Part shown: piece by piece, positions 1 through 11,981 of the stretch
Numbering within the stretch: position 1 is the first letter of the stretch
Layout: each line of letters opens with the position of its first letter
Source: Kitagawia praeruptora
Lineage: Eukaryota > Streptophyta > Magnoliopsida > Apiales > Apiaceae
NCBI GenBank assembly: GCA_037693485.1
Contig: CM075347.1
Coordinates: forward strand, 61,414,501-61,478,500
Length of the DNA: 64,000 nt
Reading direction: 5' to 3'
The notes under the pieces: model-generated
Told to the model about the DNA's origin: nothing
Database searches by the model: none
What the model saw: only the letters and a program-made list of their open reading frames with translations
Translations under genes and position numbers: made by a program

Positions 1-476
1 TTTTCAAATTCTATAGACATATAGGGTCTAAGCATAATTGGTGTCTATTCACCTTCTATCTCTTTTGTGGATGTATGTTTAGTTTGGTATTCGTATACTG
101 AGAAGTAGCGTATACTTGTTTCGTGTTATCCGATCAGATATCATAACCATTGCATATAGTGATTAAAGGCGTCAGATCTAAGCGAAGTATTTAATGAAGT
201 TAGGATTCCATGGTTTATCTTGCAGAAGTAATTCGATTCCAATTCTTGTTAGTTAATTAATTCTTAGTTTGTTAATTTGTTTTTTTTTCCTTAGTAGTTA
301 ATTTTAGTTAATTAAAACCCAAATTTGTTAATTGTCTTAGCAGTGAATAAAAACCATACATTGTTGCATAGGTGCATTAACTGAATTAAAACCATAACTA
401 GATCTCTGTGGGAACGAACTCAACTTTATTCTATATTACTTGTGACCACGTACGTTTGCGTGATTTAGTGCGAACA
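1..476 (+). repeat. Element A 5' LTR, 3' part
   Basis: This stretch is nearly identical to the last 472 bases of the 3' LTR at 11510-11981. It ends in GCGAACA, and the primer binding site follows seven bases later. The beginning of the LTR lies left of the window. Confidence 0.9.
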
Positions 477-482
477 AGTTTT

Positions 483-500
483 TGGCGCCGCTGCCGGGGA
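483..500 (+). other. Element A primer binding site
   Basis: TGGCGCCGCTGCCGGGGA starts six bases after the 5' LTR end. It matches, with one mismatch, the complement of the plant tRNA-Asp 3' end, a primer known for Athila-type Gypsy elements. Minus-strand DNA synthesis would start here. Element I carries the same 18 bases. Confidence 0.85.
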
Positions 501-610
501 TCATCGGTGTTTTATTTTTGGTTTTTGTGCTTGTCAATAGTGGTCGTTAGAGTTCACTGACTCGGATTGTTTCTTATATAGTTGTTTAGTTTTGTGTGTT
601 GCAGGTAGCA

Positions 611-2482
611 ATGGGAGAACCAGCAGCAGTAGCGAAAGCATTAATGTATTATTCTCAACCAAAGATCAAGGACATCCAATTTAGCATTGTCAGGCCAGCT
701 ATTGTAGCTAATACTTTCGAAATCAAGCCTAGCATAATTCAGATGGTTCAGAATTCGTTTCTGTTTGGGGGTGCTCCTACGGAGGATCCTAACATGCACA
801 TCCGGGACTTTATTGAGATCTGCGACACTTTCAAGATCAACGGGGTGTCGGAAGATGCTATCAAATTGAGACTTTTCCCATTCTCTTTGAGGGATAAAGC
901 TAAGGGCTGGTTGCAATCTCTACCAGCAGGTTCTATTTTGACATGGGAGGATCTTGCTCAGAGATTTCTCACTAAATTTTTCCCCATGGCAAAGACCGCA
1001 GCAATCAAGAACGCTATTACTCAATTTTCACAGCAGTCTGAAGAATCTTTGAGCGAGCCTTAGGAGCGATATAAGGAGATGCTAAGGAAGTGTCCACATC
1101 ATGGGATGCCTGAGTGGATGGTGATTAACTGCTTTTATAATGGCTTGGGTGCACAGTCAAGACCCATGCTAGATGCAGCATCAGGTGGAGCTTTATGGGC
1201 TAAGAGCTATGCAGAAGCTTATGAGCTAATTGAGATGATAGCTGCGAATGAATACCAGAATTCAACTCAGAGATTATCACAAGACAAAATAGCAAGAATT
1301 CTGGAAGTTAATACAGTCACAGCTCTAGCAGCTCAGCTAGAGGCACTTAATAAGAAATTGGATTTTATGTCAAAGCATGGGGTGCCTCAAGTTGCTAGTG
1401 TTTGTGAGCTTTGTGAGGGCGCACATGAGACGAGTCAATGTGCCATATCTTCTGATTCGGCACAGTTTGTGAGCAACTTCCAGCAACCTTCGCAACCAGC
1501 TCCAGCCACCTATCATCCCAATTTCGACTGGAGCAACAATCAAGATTTTCAGCAGCAACAGTTTCATGGGGATGATGGTCAATTTTCGAATGAAAAATCT
1601 GAATTGGATGAATTGAGGTTGATGGTTAAAAGTCAGGCAGTATCTCTCAAGACATTGGAGAATCAGATTGGGAAAATTGCAAGTGCCTTTCTCAACGGAC
1701 CGCATGGAGTTCTTCCTAGTGCCACAAAGATAAATCCAGGAAAACAAGATGGCATGGAGAAGGTTAATGCCATAACACTCAGCTCTGGAAAAGTCACGAA
1801 CGATCAGAATTCAGCAATTGAGGATGAAGAAGGAATTCATGATCAGGATCCTACAGAAAAAGAAGAACATTCTGTTTTGTCAGAACCTGTGGTGGATAGT
1901 GATGAGGAGGAAGAGTGTGGGTCACTAGGCTTGGCTGATCTCTGGGATTCTAAGGTACTGATTAATGAGGAGGTTTCATGGTAAAATCTTGATGATAGTG
2001 CAATTGAGTCTTTTCTTGAGGAAGATGCTTTGTTAGAGTATGAGAGCAATAAAGAACTTCATGAGTTTTATAGGAATTTTACTTCTGTTGAGATGTTAGA
2101 TGAATTGAATGCTATTTGTTCTAAGCATGAAATTCAACTTGAGGAGAGTTCTTTTGATCCTAAGTCTGTTGTGAAGACTTCTGTTGGTGAACCACCTACT
2201 TTCGTTCCTAGTCCGTCTATCTCCATTCTTGATCAGTCTTGGGAAGTAAATAATGAAAATCATCATGTTGAAGAAGCTTCCAAACTTGAACTTAAACTAT
2301 CAGATCACAAGAGGTATGCATATTTGGGTCAATCATCTGCTTTGCTTATTATTACTGTTGCTAACTTGTCAGGTAGTGAAGAGAATACTGACACTTTTGA
2401 GGAGCGAAGAAGGCTAAAACTTGTCATCGAGGATGTAGCCCCGGAAAAGATAATTAAATGGCCATATAGAGATACGGTCTAG
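611..2482 (+). pseudogene. gag: Element A gag, one frame with two stop codons
   Basis: Capsid-type polyprotein of a Gypsy element; such proteins form the virus-like particle and bind the RNA. The ATG at 611 is preferred to the upstream TTG at 596 because copy B starts at the equivalent ATG. One frame stays open to 2482 except for TAG at 1061-1063 and TAA at 1982-1984. In copy B these positions are serine codons (TCG and TCA), so both stops are substitutions, not frameshifts. The core retrotransposon-gag region is near codons 55-190, with the hallmark RLFPFSLRDKAKGWL segment. A reduced cysteine motif (CELCEGAHETSQC) lies near codon 265, followed by a coiled segment and an acidic tail. No protease or pol follows. 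Confidence 0.88.
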
Positions 2483-2523
2483 CTAAAGACTTTAAACAAA
2501 GGCTCTTCGTGGGAGGCAACCCA
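2483..2523 (+). other. Conserved post-gag motif with small hairpin
   Basis: Just after the gag stop comes GCTAAAGACTTTAAACAAA, then a 14-nt hairpin TGGGAGGCAACCCA (2510-2523; 4-bp stem, 6-nt loop). The same block, slightly diverged, lies right after the gag stop of element I on the minus strand (57873-57886). Copy B lost it in a deletion of about 60 bp. The role is unknown; conservation between two subfamilies suggests an RNA function. Confidence 0.6.
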
Positions 2524-3702
2524 CGCTTTTCGGCAATTTAATTTAGGTATGTTTTCTACTATCCCTTGTATTACTTTCCATTCAATGCGGACATTGAATA
2601 TTCTAAGTTTGGGGGTGGTTTGGGGGATAAGTAGTGTGTAGTAGTTATTTGTGAGTCAGTGTGTTCATGTAGCAATCATATTTTGCTTGTTAGTAGTAAA
2701 TTATGCATTTATGTTCGTGTTATCTACGTTTGTTTCATATAGGACATTCTGTTTCTATGTTCGTATTTCATGTGAGTTCATAATAGTTGCATTTGCACCC
2801 ATGCTTGATAGGAATTTTGTGTTGTTGATGCTTTTGATTGAGAAGTGATATGCTTTGTTCTTGTGCACACACATACACTAGTGAGTTGAAGCTAGTAGAC
2901 TTATTGAATGTTGTAAGTGATTAGAAGGACATGAATATGTGCAAGATGATTTAGTTTGCATACTTTGAATACAAGTCGGTGCATTAGAGAGATTTTTGCT
3001 TGGGATTGAGTATGTTTTTCCATCAAGTGAGTTTTTGAGCCATATTGCATATTTGTTGCAATTTATTCGTTTGCTTGAGTGTCCACGGATTGTTTGCATT
3101 GCTAGCAGTTGTTTGAGGTCTTTCTTGAAACGCATGACATTATTTGATGATTAAAATGATAAAGGCATTTAGGAATAACCGCATATTTTCCCATATTACC
3201 ACACCATTTTTACATGATCAATTAGTTAACCCGTTGAGCTTAATCCTATTTTTTCGGTGACATACCACATTACTTACCTAGACCTTTTTCTTGTATTGGC
3301 CTTACATTAATTTGAACCTACATTGTCAAAGGCTAGTAGAGTGCTTAAGGGAGTAATAAGGTGTGTAAGGAGGGGTTAATTGTTGGTCTTACTTTTGGGG
3401 GAAATATTGAAAATTGGGTTGTGTACTTGATAGTCGGCATGTGTAATAAAATTGTGGGATCATTGTTATTGTTTATATTATTGTTTGTGTTATATTTAGC
3501 TCTCGAAAAAAGAGAAAAAAAAAAGAGAAAAAAAAAGAGAAAAAAAAAAGAAAAAAAATAGAGAAAAAAAAAGAAAAAAAGAAAAAATATATATTATGAG
3601 AGCATGTTTGTGTTTGTTGTGATCCTATTTTAGTCGACTAGTCGAGTGTTTGTTTTGAGTAAAAATTATGTGGGGGGGAAATAGGGTGTTGTGTATGATT
3701 TA
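2524..3702 (+). other. Element A non-coding 3' region, first part
   Basis: No reading frame of note. It includes an imperfect GA/A-rich tract at about 3505-3590 that gives a lysine-rich spurious frame. The region is collinear with the reverse complement of 5880-6960 (B) and 55940-57010 (I), so it is a conserved non-coding part of this family. It is broken at 3702 by B. Confidence 0.75.
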
Positions 3703-5140
3703 TGTTAACACAAAATCACGCATGCGCACGTGGTCACAAGTAATATAGATATAAGTCAAGTTCGTTCCCACAGAGATCTGGTTTTTAATTCAGTATTGTA
3801 CCTATGCAACAATGTATGGTTTTAATTCACTGCTAAGACAAATAACAAATTGGATTTTAATTAACTAAATCTAACTAAAAAGCAAATTAACAAACTAAGA
3901 ATTAACTAACTAACAAGAATTAGAATCGAATTACTTTTGCAAGATAAACCATGGAATCCTAACTTCATTAAATACTTTGCTTAAATCTGACGTCTTTAAT
4001 CACTGTATGCAATGATTATGATATCTGATCGGACAACACGAAACAAGTACACGCTACCTCTCAGTATACGTATACCAAACTAAACATACATCCACAAAAG
4101 AGATAGAAGATGAATAGACACCAATTATGCTTAGACCCTATATGTCTATAGAATTTGAAAACATAACGGTTGAAGAACAAGTTATCCACATTGATCACAT
4201 AGGGCAATATAAGTATTCTCATCTCATACTACGAATCATGTTGATAAACAATCATGAACCTATGCTAGCATGGCAAGTTCTAAATCTCAAGATCCACTTT
4301 CACTTCACAAGAGATTAACAAATTAGATGTTCATGACGCATCTATCAATTAAGCATAACCATACGAGGATATCAGATATATATCACACACAGATCTTTAA
4401 AACATCAAGATACTAAAGCTCCATAAATAAATCCGTTAGAATCCCATGACAACGATTAGTTCATAATCGAACCTCTCGTCATCATGGGATCTGATGAAAC
4501 CATGATAAAACAAAGTATGAAAAGATACAAATAAACCTAAGTAATTGATATGTAATGGTCCTACTCCTAATGATCTGATTTACAATGATAGGTAGTGTTT
4601 ATATAGGCCCTAGAATACTTTTCCAACAAGAAAAGACCTAAAAATACAATTTAATTCGAAACAGGATAGAATTTCAGAATTTCCAGCGAGTTCAGGCGCT
4701 CTCAGCGCGGCAGGGCGCTCTCAGCGCGGCTAGCTCCTATTTAGAATTATAGAAAATTTCCCAGGCTTCGCGTGGACAGCTTATGGGCCTCAAACGGACT
4801 TGTAGAACTCCAGATATGGCCAAAACAGTGAAGACTGCGCAACCTACCTAGAAAATCCGAATTTTGCACAAATTGCTCCTTTCTCCTCCGTTTCTTTTGC
4901 ATTAGCTAACATCTTCAATACCATGACACATGTAACTCCTTGGTAGCATAACACAAGTGTCCAATCTTCATTCCAATGCTTAATTCCACTCTAATATCGA
5001 TTAGAAACACCAACACTAACCGATAACTACAACCCTGCACAACTACACAAAACACATAAAAAATTCAACAAACTTTAGACCAAGTCAATCAATTTAAGCC
5101 GATTTGGAACGATCCAAGTGGATATAAAATCCACTTATCA
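3703..5140 (-). repeat. Element B 3' LTR
   Basis: 1438 bp; read on the minus strand it begins TGATAAGTGG and ends TTAACA. It carries a TATA-like TATATAAA (complement of 4598-4605). The U3 has a GC-rich pair of hairpins (GCGCTCTCAGCGC, twice, near 4695-4728). It is shorter than A's LTR because it carries one fewer U3 module. Confidence 0.9.
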
Positions 5141-6977
5141 TACCCCCAAACTTAAATTGATGCTTGTCCTCAAGCATTAACAATTACAACTAACTAATTA
5201 GTACCACTTCCGTAGGTGATCACGGTTGCATTTGGCATATGCAACAAGCCCTTTAAACCCCTAGGCAGCCCTAGTGGACGAGTAAGGTCTCGTGAGGGCC
5301 TATAGCGAATGTACCCACAAAATCCATGTAACCTAATAATGCAATGCAATGCATGAATGCAACTAACATGAAAATGCAAATAATCTAGTACTAATATCCT
5401 ACCATACCTTCAAATCCTCTCATGCCATATCAACTTAAGAATCAAAGTAAATACGCAATGTCTTGGTGTCAAAAGTGCAAGTATTCACATAGTCTACTCA
5501 ATTAACATGCATAAGTTCTCACAAGTCCATGTCAAATGTAAGAATAAGTTAGTAAACATGCTAAGCCTACAAGAGTACATCTTTGAGACAAAACTCGGGA
5601 TCTCATACGAAAAAATAAGCAAACACTCACAATCCACTCACAAAAGAATATTCACTCAAGAACAAGGGTAAGTGTATCACTCAATTCCAACAAAATCATA
5701 AGCATGCTTGACATTTGGTATCAATCTAACTCTTAACACAACATACATCAATGACGATAATCAAAAGGTCTTTAATTGGGTTGTAACGGAGCTAGGGACA
5801 AGGTATGTCAATTAAGCCAAATCAGGTGAAGTGTCAAAAGCTAGTAAGTACCATAATAAATCATAAACAACACCCTATTTCCCCCCCACATAATTTTTAC
5901 TAAAACAACACTCGACTAGTCGACTGAAATAGGATCGTAATAAACACAAACATGCTCTCATAATATATATTTTTTTCTTTTTTTTTCATATTTTTTTCTC
6001 TTTTTTTTTCCTTTTTTTTCGAGAGCTAAATATAACACAAACAATAATATAAACAATAAACAATGATCCCACAATTTATTACATATGCCGACTATCAAAT
6101 AAACAAACCCAATTTTCAATATTTCCCCCAAAAGTAAGACCAACAATACCCCTCCTTTGTACACCTTATTACTCCCTTAAGAACTCTACTAGCCTTTGAC
6201 AATGCGGGTTCAAATTAATGTACGACCAATACAAGAAAAGGTCTAGGCAAGTGATGTGGTATGTCACCGAAAAATAGGATTAAGCTCAACGGGTTAACTA
6301 ATTGATCATGTAAATATGGTGTGGTAATATGGGAAAATATGCGGTTATTCCTAATGTCTTTATCATTTTTATCGTCAATTAATGTCATGCGTTTCAAGAA
6401 AGACCTCAAACAACTGCTAGCAATGTAAACAATCCGTGGACACTCAAGCAAACGAATAAATTTGCAACAAATATGCAATAAGGCTCAAAAACTCACTTGG
6501 TAGAAAAACATACTCAATCCCAAGCAAACATCTCTCTAACACACCTACTTGTATTCAAAGCATGCGAACTAAATCAACTTGCACATATTCATGTCCTTCT
6601 AATCACTTACAACATTCAATAAGTCTACTAGCTTCAATTTACTAGTGTATGTGTGTGCACAAGAACAAAGCATATCACTTCTCAATCAAAAGCATCAACA
6701 ACACAAAATTCCTATCAAACATGGGTGCAAATGCAATCTATTATGAACTCACATGAAATACGAAAATAAAAACAGAATGTCCTATATGAAACAAACGTAG
6801 ATAACACGAACATAAATGCATAATTTACTACTACTAATATGCAAAGCATGAAATTCTACATGAACAAATAATACAACAACTACTAATCCCCCAAACTTAA
6901 AATATTCAATGTCCGCATTGAATGGAAGTAAATACGAGGGATAACAAACATACCTAATCATCGAAACTTGAAAATTC
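5141..6977 (-). other. Element B polypurine tract and non-coding 3' region
   Basis: The tract reads TTTGGGGGTA next to the 3' LTR on the minus strand. From there to the gag stop there is only non-coding sequence: a T-rich tract at 5964-6020 (the complement of A's GA tract) and blocks shared with A and I. Small reading frames here are spurious because they are not kept between copies. Confidence 0.75.
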
Positions 6978-8840
6978 TTACACTGTATCTCTATATGGCC
7001 ATTTAATTATCTTTTCCGGAGCTACATCCTCGATGACAAGTTTTAGCCTTCTTTTCTCTTCAAAGGTATCAGCCACAATGTTCATTCCACTACCTGCAAA
7101 GTTAGCAACAATAATAATAAGCAAAGCAGATGATTGGCCCGAATATACATACATTAAGTGATCTGGTGGTTTAAGCTCGAGTTTGGAAGCTTCTTCAACA
7201 TGATGATTAACTACCAAAGACTGACCCAGAGTGGAAATAAACGGACTAGGAACGGAAGTGGGTGGTTCACCAATAGAAGTCTTAACAACAGACTTTGGAT
7301 CAAAAGAACAATCCTCAAGCTGACTTCCATGCTTAGCACAAATAGCATTTAATTCCTCCAACATCTCATCAGAAGTGAAATTCCTATACAACTCATGAAG
7401 ATCTTCATTACCCTTAATCAAAACATCTTCCTCAAGAAAAGACTCAATTGCACTATCCTCAAGATTTGACCATGAAACCACCTCATCAATCAGCACCTTA
7501 GAATCCCAGAGATCAGCCAAGCCTAGTGACTTACACTCTTCCTCCTCATCACTATCCACCACAGGTTCTGACAAAACAGAATTTTCTTCTTTTACTGTAG
7601 GATCCTGATCATGAATTCCTTCTTCATCCTCAATTGCTGAATTCTGATCGTTCCTGACTTTTCCAGATCTGAGTGTTATGGCATTAACCTGCTCAATGCC
7701 ATCTTGTTTTCCTGGATTCACCTCTGTGTCACTAGGAAGAACTCCCTGCGGTCCGTTGATAAAGGCACTTGCAATTTGCCCAATCTGACTCTCCAATGTC
7801 TTGAGAGATACCGCCTGAATTTTAACCATCAACCTCAATTCATCCAATTCAGATTTTTCATTCAAAAATTGACCATCATCCCCATGAAACTGTAGCTGCT
7901 GAAAATCTTGATTGTTGCTCTAGTCGAAATTGGGATGATAGGTGGCTGGAGCTGGTTGCGAAGTTTGCTGGAAGTTGCTCACAAACTGTGCCGATTCAGA
8001 AGATATGGCACATTGACTCGTCTCATGTGCGCCCTCACATAGCTCACAAACACTAGCAACTTGAGGCACCCCTTGCTTTGACATAAAATCCAATTTCTTA
8101 TTAAGTGCCTCTAGCTGAGCTGATAGAGCTGTGACTGTATTAACTTCCAGAATTCCCGCTAATTTGCCTTGTGATAATCTCTGAGTTGGATTCTGGTATT
8201 CATTCGTAGCCATCATCTCAATTAGCTCATAAGCTTCCGCATAGCTCTTAGCCCACAAAGCTCCACCTGATGCTACGTCTAGCATGGGTCTTGACTGTGC
8301 ACCCAAGCCATTATAAAAGCAGTTAATCACCATCCAATCAGGCATCCCATGATGTGGACACTTCCTTAGCATCTCCTTATATCGCTCCGAAGCCTCGCAC
8401 AAAGATTCTTCAGACTGCTGTGAAAATTGAGTAATAGCGTTCCTGATTGCTGCGGTCTTTGACATGGGGAAAAATTTAGTGAGAAACTTCTGAGCAAGAT
8501 CCTCCCATATAGTAATGGAACAGGCTGGTAGAGAGTGTAACCAGCCCTTAGCTTTATCCCTCAAAGAGAATGGGAAAAGTCTCAATTTCACAGCATCTTC
8601 TGACATACCGTTGATCTTGAAAGTGTCGCAGATCTCAATAAAGTCTCGGATGTGCATGTTAGGATCCTCCGTAGGAGCACCCCCAAACTGAAACGAATTC
8701 TACACCATCTGAATTATGCTAGGCTTGATTTCGAAAGTATTAGCTGCAATAGCTGGCCTGACAATGCTAAATTGGATGTCCTTTATCTTTGGTTGAGAAT
8801 AATACATCAATGCTTTCGCTGTTGTTGCTGGTTCTTCCAT
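6978..8840 (-). pseudogene. gag: Element B gag, one frame with two stop codons
   Basis: Homologous to A's gag over its whole length. It starts at the ATG 8840-8838 and ends at TAA 6980-6978, 621 codons in one frame. TAG at 8702-8700 stands where A has CAG (glutamine), and TAG at 7922-7920 where A has TGG (tryptophan). Both fit C-to-T type changes on one or the other strand. The cysteine motif and acidic C-terminus are as in A. The product could act only if supplied intact by another copy. Confidence 0.88.
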
Positions 8841-8925
8841 TGCTACCTGCAACACATAAAACTAAACAACTATATATAAGAAACAATCCGAGTCAGTGAA
8901 CTCTAACGACCACTATTGACAAGCA

Positions 8926-9455
8926 CCTTCACTGCATTGGGCGAATTATGAGTCAGTGAATCAATTTAATTCGAAACAGGATAGAATTTCAGAATTTCCA
9001 GCGAGTTCGGGCGCTCTCAGCGCGGCAGGGCGCTCTCAGCGTGGCTAGCTCCTGCTTAGAATTATAGAAAATTTCCCAGGCTTCGCGTGGACAGCTTATG
9101 GGCCTCAAACGGACTTGTAGAACTCCAGATATGGCCAAAACAGTGAAGACTGCGTAACCTACCCAGAAAATCCGAATTTTGCACAAATTGCTCCTTTCTC
9201 CTCCGTTTCTTTTGCATTAGCTAACATCTTCAATACCATGACACATGTAACTCCTTGGTAGCATAACACAAGTGTCCAATCTTCATTCCAATGCTTAATT
9301 CCACTCTAATATCGATTAGAAACACCAACACTAACCGATAACTACAACCCTGCACAACTACACAAAACACATCAAAAATTCAACGAACTTGAGACCAAGT
9401 CAATCAATTTAAGCCGATTTGGAACGATCCAAGTGGATATAAAATCCACTTATCA
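8926..9455 (-). repeat. Element B 5' LTR remnant with deletion junction
   Basis: 8962-9455 matches 4648-5140 of the 3' LTR, that is, only the first third (U3 start). It is joined to the leader through about 35 bases of filler (8926-8961) that contain a copy of GAGTCAGTGAA, also found at 8890. The primer site, U5, R and the TATA box are gone, so B cannot transpose. Confidence 0.8.
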
Positions 9456-9460
9456 ATTTA

Positions 9461-10163
9461 TTATGGTACTTACTAGCTTTTGACACTTCACCTGTTTTGG
9501 CTTATTTGACATACCTTGTCCCTAGCCCCGTTACAACCCAAATAAAGACCTTTTGATTATCATCATTGATGTATGTTGTGTTAAGAGTTAGATTGATACC
9601 AAATGTCAAGCATGTTTATGATTTTGTTGGAATTGAGTGATACACTTACCCTTGTTCTTGAGTGAATATTCTTTTGTGAGTGGATTGTGAGTGTTTGCCT
9701 GTTTTTGCGTATGAGATCCCGAGTTTTGTCTCAAAGATGTACTCTTGTAGGCTTAGCATGATTACTAACTTATTCTTACATTTGACATGGGCTTGTGAGA
9801 ACTTATGCATGTTCATTGAGTAGACTATGTGAATACTTGCACTTTCGACACCAAGACATTGCGTTATTACTTTGATTCTTAAGTTGATATGACATGAGAG
9901 GATTTGAAGGTATGGTAGGATATTAGTACTAGATTATTTGCATTTTCATTTAGTTGCATTCATGCATTGCATTGCATTGGATTTTGTGGGTGCATTCGCT
10001 ATAGGCCCTCACGAGACCTTACTCGTCCACTAGGGATGCCTAGGGGTTTAAAGGGCTTGTTGCATATGCCAAATGCAATCGTGATCACCTACGGAAGTGG
10101 TACTAGTTAGGTAGAGTTAGTTGTTTATGCTTGAGGACAAGCATCAGTTTAAGTTTGGGGGTG
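9461..10163 (+). other. Element A non-coding 3' region, second part, and polypurine tract
   Basis: Collinear continuation of A after the B insertion. It ends in AGTTTGGGGGTG (10152-10163), the polypurine tract that abuts the 3' LTR. No coding potential is seen. Confidence 0.8.
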
Positions 10164-11981
10164 TGATAAGTGAATTTTATATCCACTTGGAGCGGTCCAT
10201 AACGGCTTAAATTGATTGACTTGGTCTCAAGTTTGTTGTATTTTTTATGTGTTTTGTGTAGTTGTGCAGGGTTGTAGCTATCGGTTAGTGTTGGTGTTTC
10301 TAATTGATATTAGAGTGGAATTAAGCATTGGAATGAAGATTGGACACTTGTGTTATGCTACCAAGGAGTTACATGTGTCATGGTATTGAAGATGTTAGCT
10401 AATGCAAAAGAAACGGAGGAAAAAGGAGCAATTTGTGTAAAATTCGGATTTTCTGGGTAGGTTGCGAAGTCTACACTGTTTTGGCCATATCTGGAGTTCT
10501 ATAAGTCCGTTTTCAGCGATCTTACTGCCCACGCGAAGCTTGGGAGATTTTCTACAATCCTGGAGAGAAAGAATGGCGCGCTGCGGCCTGGGAAGGGCGC
10601 TGCAGCGCGAGAACCCTTCTGGAAATTCTGAAATTTTGTCCTAAAAATCCTGATTCACTATTTTGGCCATATCTTGAGTTCTACAAGTCTGTTTTGGACG
10701 ATCTTACTGTCCACGCGAAGATAACGGAATTCTCTTTTATTCGAAAGTGCTCCAGAGGTCCAATTACAACTGTAACGGTCCAGAAATATTGAAGAAAAGT
10801 CAGCTACGAATTTTCCTTAAAAACCGAATCAGTTTAGGAAACGTATTATGTGCCGAACTGCAGAAATTCAACTTTGACAAGGAAATTGCTATAATTCCTA
10901 CTTCTAATAAGTATGGTAATTGCTTTGGGCGGCTAGAACATTCCAGAATCAGATCTACACATGGAATTTGCAATTCTATTCTCATTCAAGAACGGAAATT
11001 GCCAATCTTCTATTCCAACTCTAAAAAGGCAATTGCTTGGTGGACAAGACTTCTAGAGCCTATATAAACACATCCAACCCTTGTAATTTGTATCATTAGG
11101 AGTAGAACCATTACATATCAATTACTTAGGTTTATTTGTATTTTTTTTCATATCTTGTTTTATTATCATGGTTTCATCAGATCCCATGATGACGAGAGGT
11201 TCGATTATGAACTAATCGTTGTCATGGGATTCTAACGGATTTATTTATGGAGCTTTAGTATCTTGATGCTTTAAAGAACTGTGTGTGATGTATATCTGAT
11301 ATCCTCGTATGGTTGTGCTTAATTGATAGATGCGTAGCTAACATCTAATTTGTTAATCTCTTGTGAAGTGAAAGTGGATCTTGAGATTTAGAACTTACCA
11401 TGCTAGCATAGGTTCATGATTGTTTATCAACATGATTCGTAGTATGAGATGAGAATACTTATATTGCCATATGTGATCATTATGGATAACTTGTTCTTCA
11501 ACCATTATGTTTTCAAATCCTATAGACATATAGGGTCTAAGCATAATTGGTGTCTATTCATCTTCTATCTCTTTTGTGGATGTATGTTTAGTTTGGTATT
11601 CGTATACTGAGAAGTAGCGTATACTTGTTTCGTGTTATCCGATCAGATATCATAACCATTGCATATAGTGATTAAAGGCGTCAGATCTAAGCGAAGTATT
11701 TAATGAAGTTAGGATTCCATGGTTTATCTTGCAGAAGTAATTCGATTCCAATTCTTGTTAGTTAATTAATTCTTAGTTTGTTAATTTGTTTTTCTTCCTT
11801 AGTTAATTTTAGTTAATTAAAACCCAAATTTGTTAATTATCTTAGCAGTGAATAAAAACCATACATTGTTGCATAGGTGCATTAACTGAATTAAAACCAT
11901 AACCAGATCTTTGTGGGAACGAACTCAACTTTATTCTATATTACTTGTGACCACGTACGCTTGCGTGATTTAGTGCAAACA
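10164..11981 (+). repeat. Element A 3' LTR
   Basis: 1818 bp, TGATAAGTGA at the start and GCAAACA at the end. A TATA box TATATAAA lies at 11061-11068. The U3 carries two diverged copies of a module that begins GGCCATATCT and ends CCACGCGAAG (about 10482-10540 and 10662-10722). Between them is a GC-rich palindrome GCGCTGCAGCGC near 10599. The reading frame over 10747-11067 is not conserved in B and is taken as spurious. Confidence 0.9.
11061..11068 (+). promoter_or_regulatory. TATA box of the A-family LTR
   Basis: TATATAAA preceded by AGAGCC and followed by CACATC. The same octamer in the same context lies in B (complement of 4598-4605) and in both LTRs of I (complement of 54749-54756 and 60067-60074), which marks the likely start of transcription for this family. 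Confidence 0.65.

Larger units (their letters stand above)
3703..9455 (-). mobile_element. Element B: gag-only retrotransposon of A's family, inserted in A
   Basis: On the minus strand the order is: remnant 5' LTR (8962-9455), leader, broken gag (8840-6978), non-coding 3' region, polypurine tract (5141-5153) and complete 3' LTR (5140-3703). The target duplication ATTTA is at 3698-3702 and 9456-9460, and A reads on collinearly when B is removed. B has lost its primer site and most of its 5' LTR. Its gag shows two stops at positions different from those of A, so the two copies decayed independently. Confidence 0.92.
1..11981 (+). mobile_element. Element A: gag-only Gypsy-type LTR retrotransposon, left end outside window, interrupted by B
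   Basis: Parts in order: the end of the 5' LTR (1-476), primer site, broken gag, a non-coding 3' region, the nested element B (3703-9455), the rest of the 3' region, and a full 3' LTR (10164-11981). There is no protease, RT or integrase, so this is a terminal-repeat element with gag only, which would need enzymes from a relative. The two LTR copies share 1-476 with 11510-11981 and differ by roughly eight substitutions plus small indels by eye, so it is moderately young. It lies in the polymerase of Copia element C. The right target duplication would be TGGAT (11982-11986); the left copy is off the window. Assignment to an Athila/Tat-like Gypsy lineage is inferred from the gag style and primer site. 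Confidence 0.85.

Noticed and set aside
3361..3561. Open frame ending in a Lys-rich tail
   Set aside because: Created by the GA/A tract of A's non-coding region; the reverse copies in B and I do not keep it.
10747..11067. 106-codon frame in A's 3' LTR
   Set aside because: Lies in U3, is not conserved in B's LTR, and has an overlapping antisense frame of equal quality.
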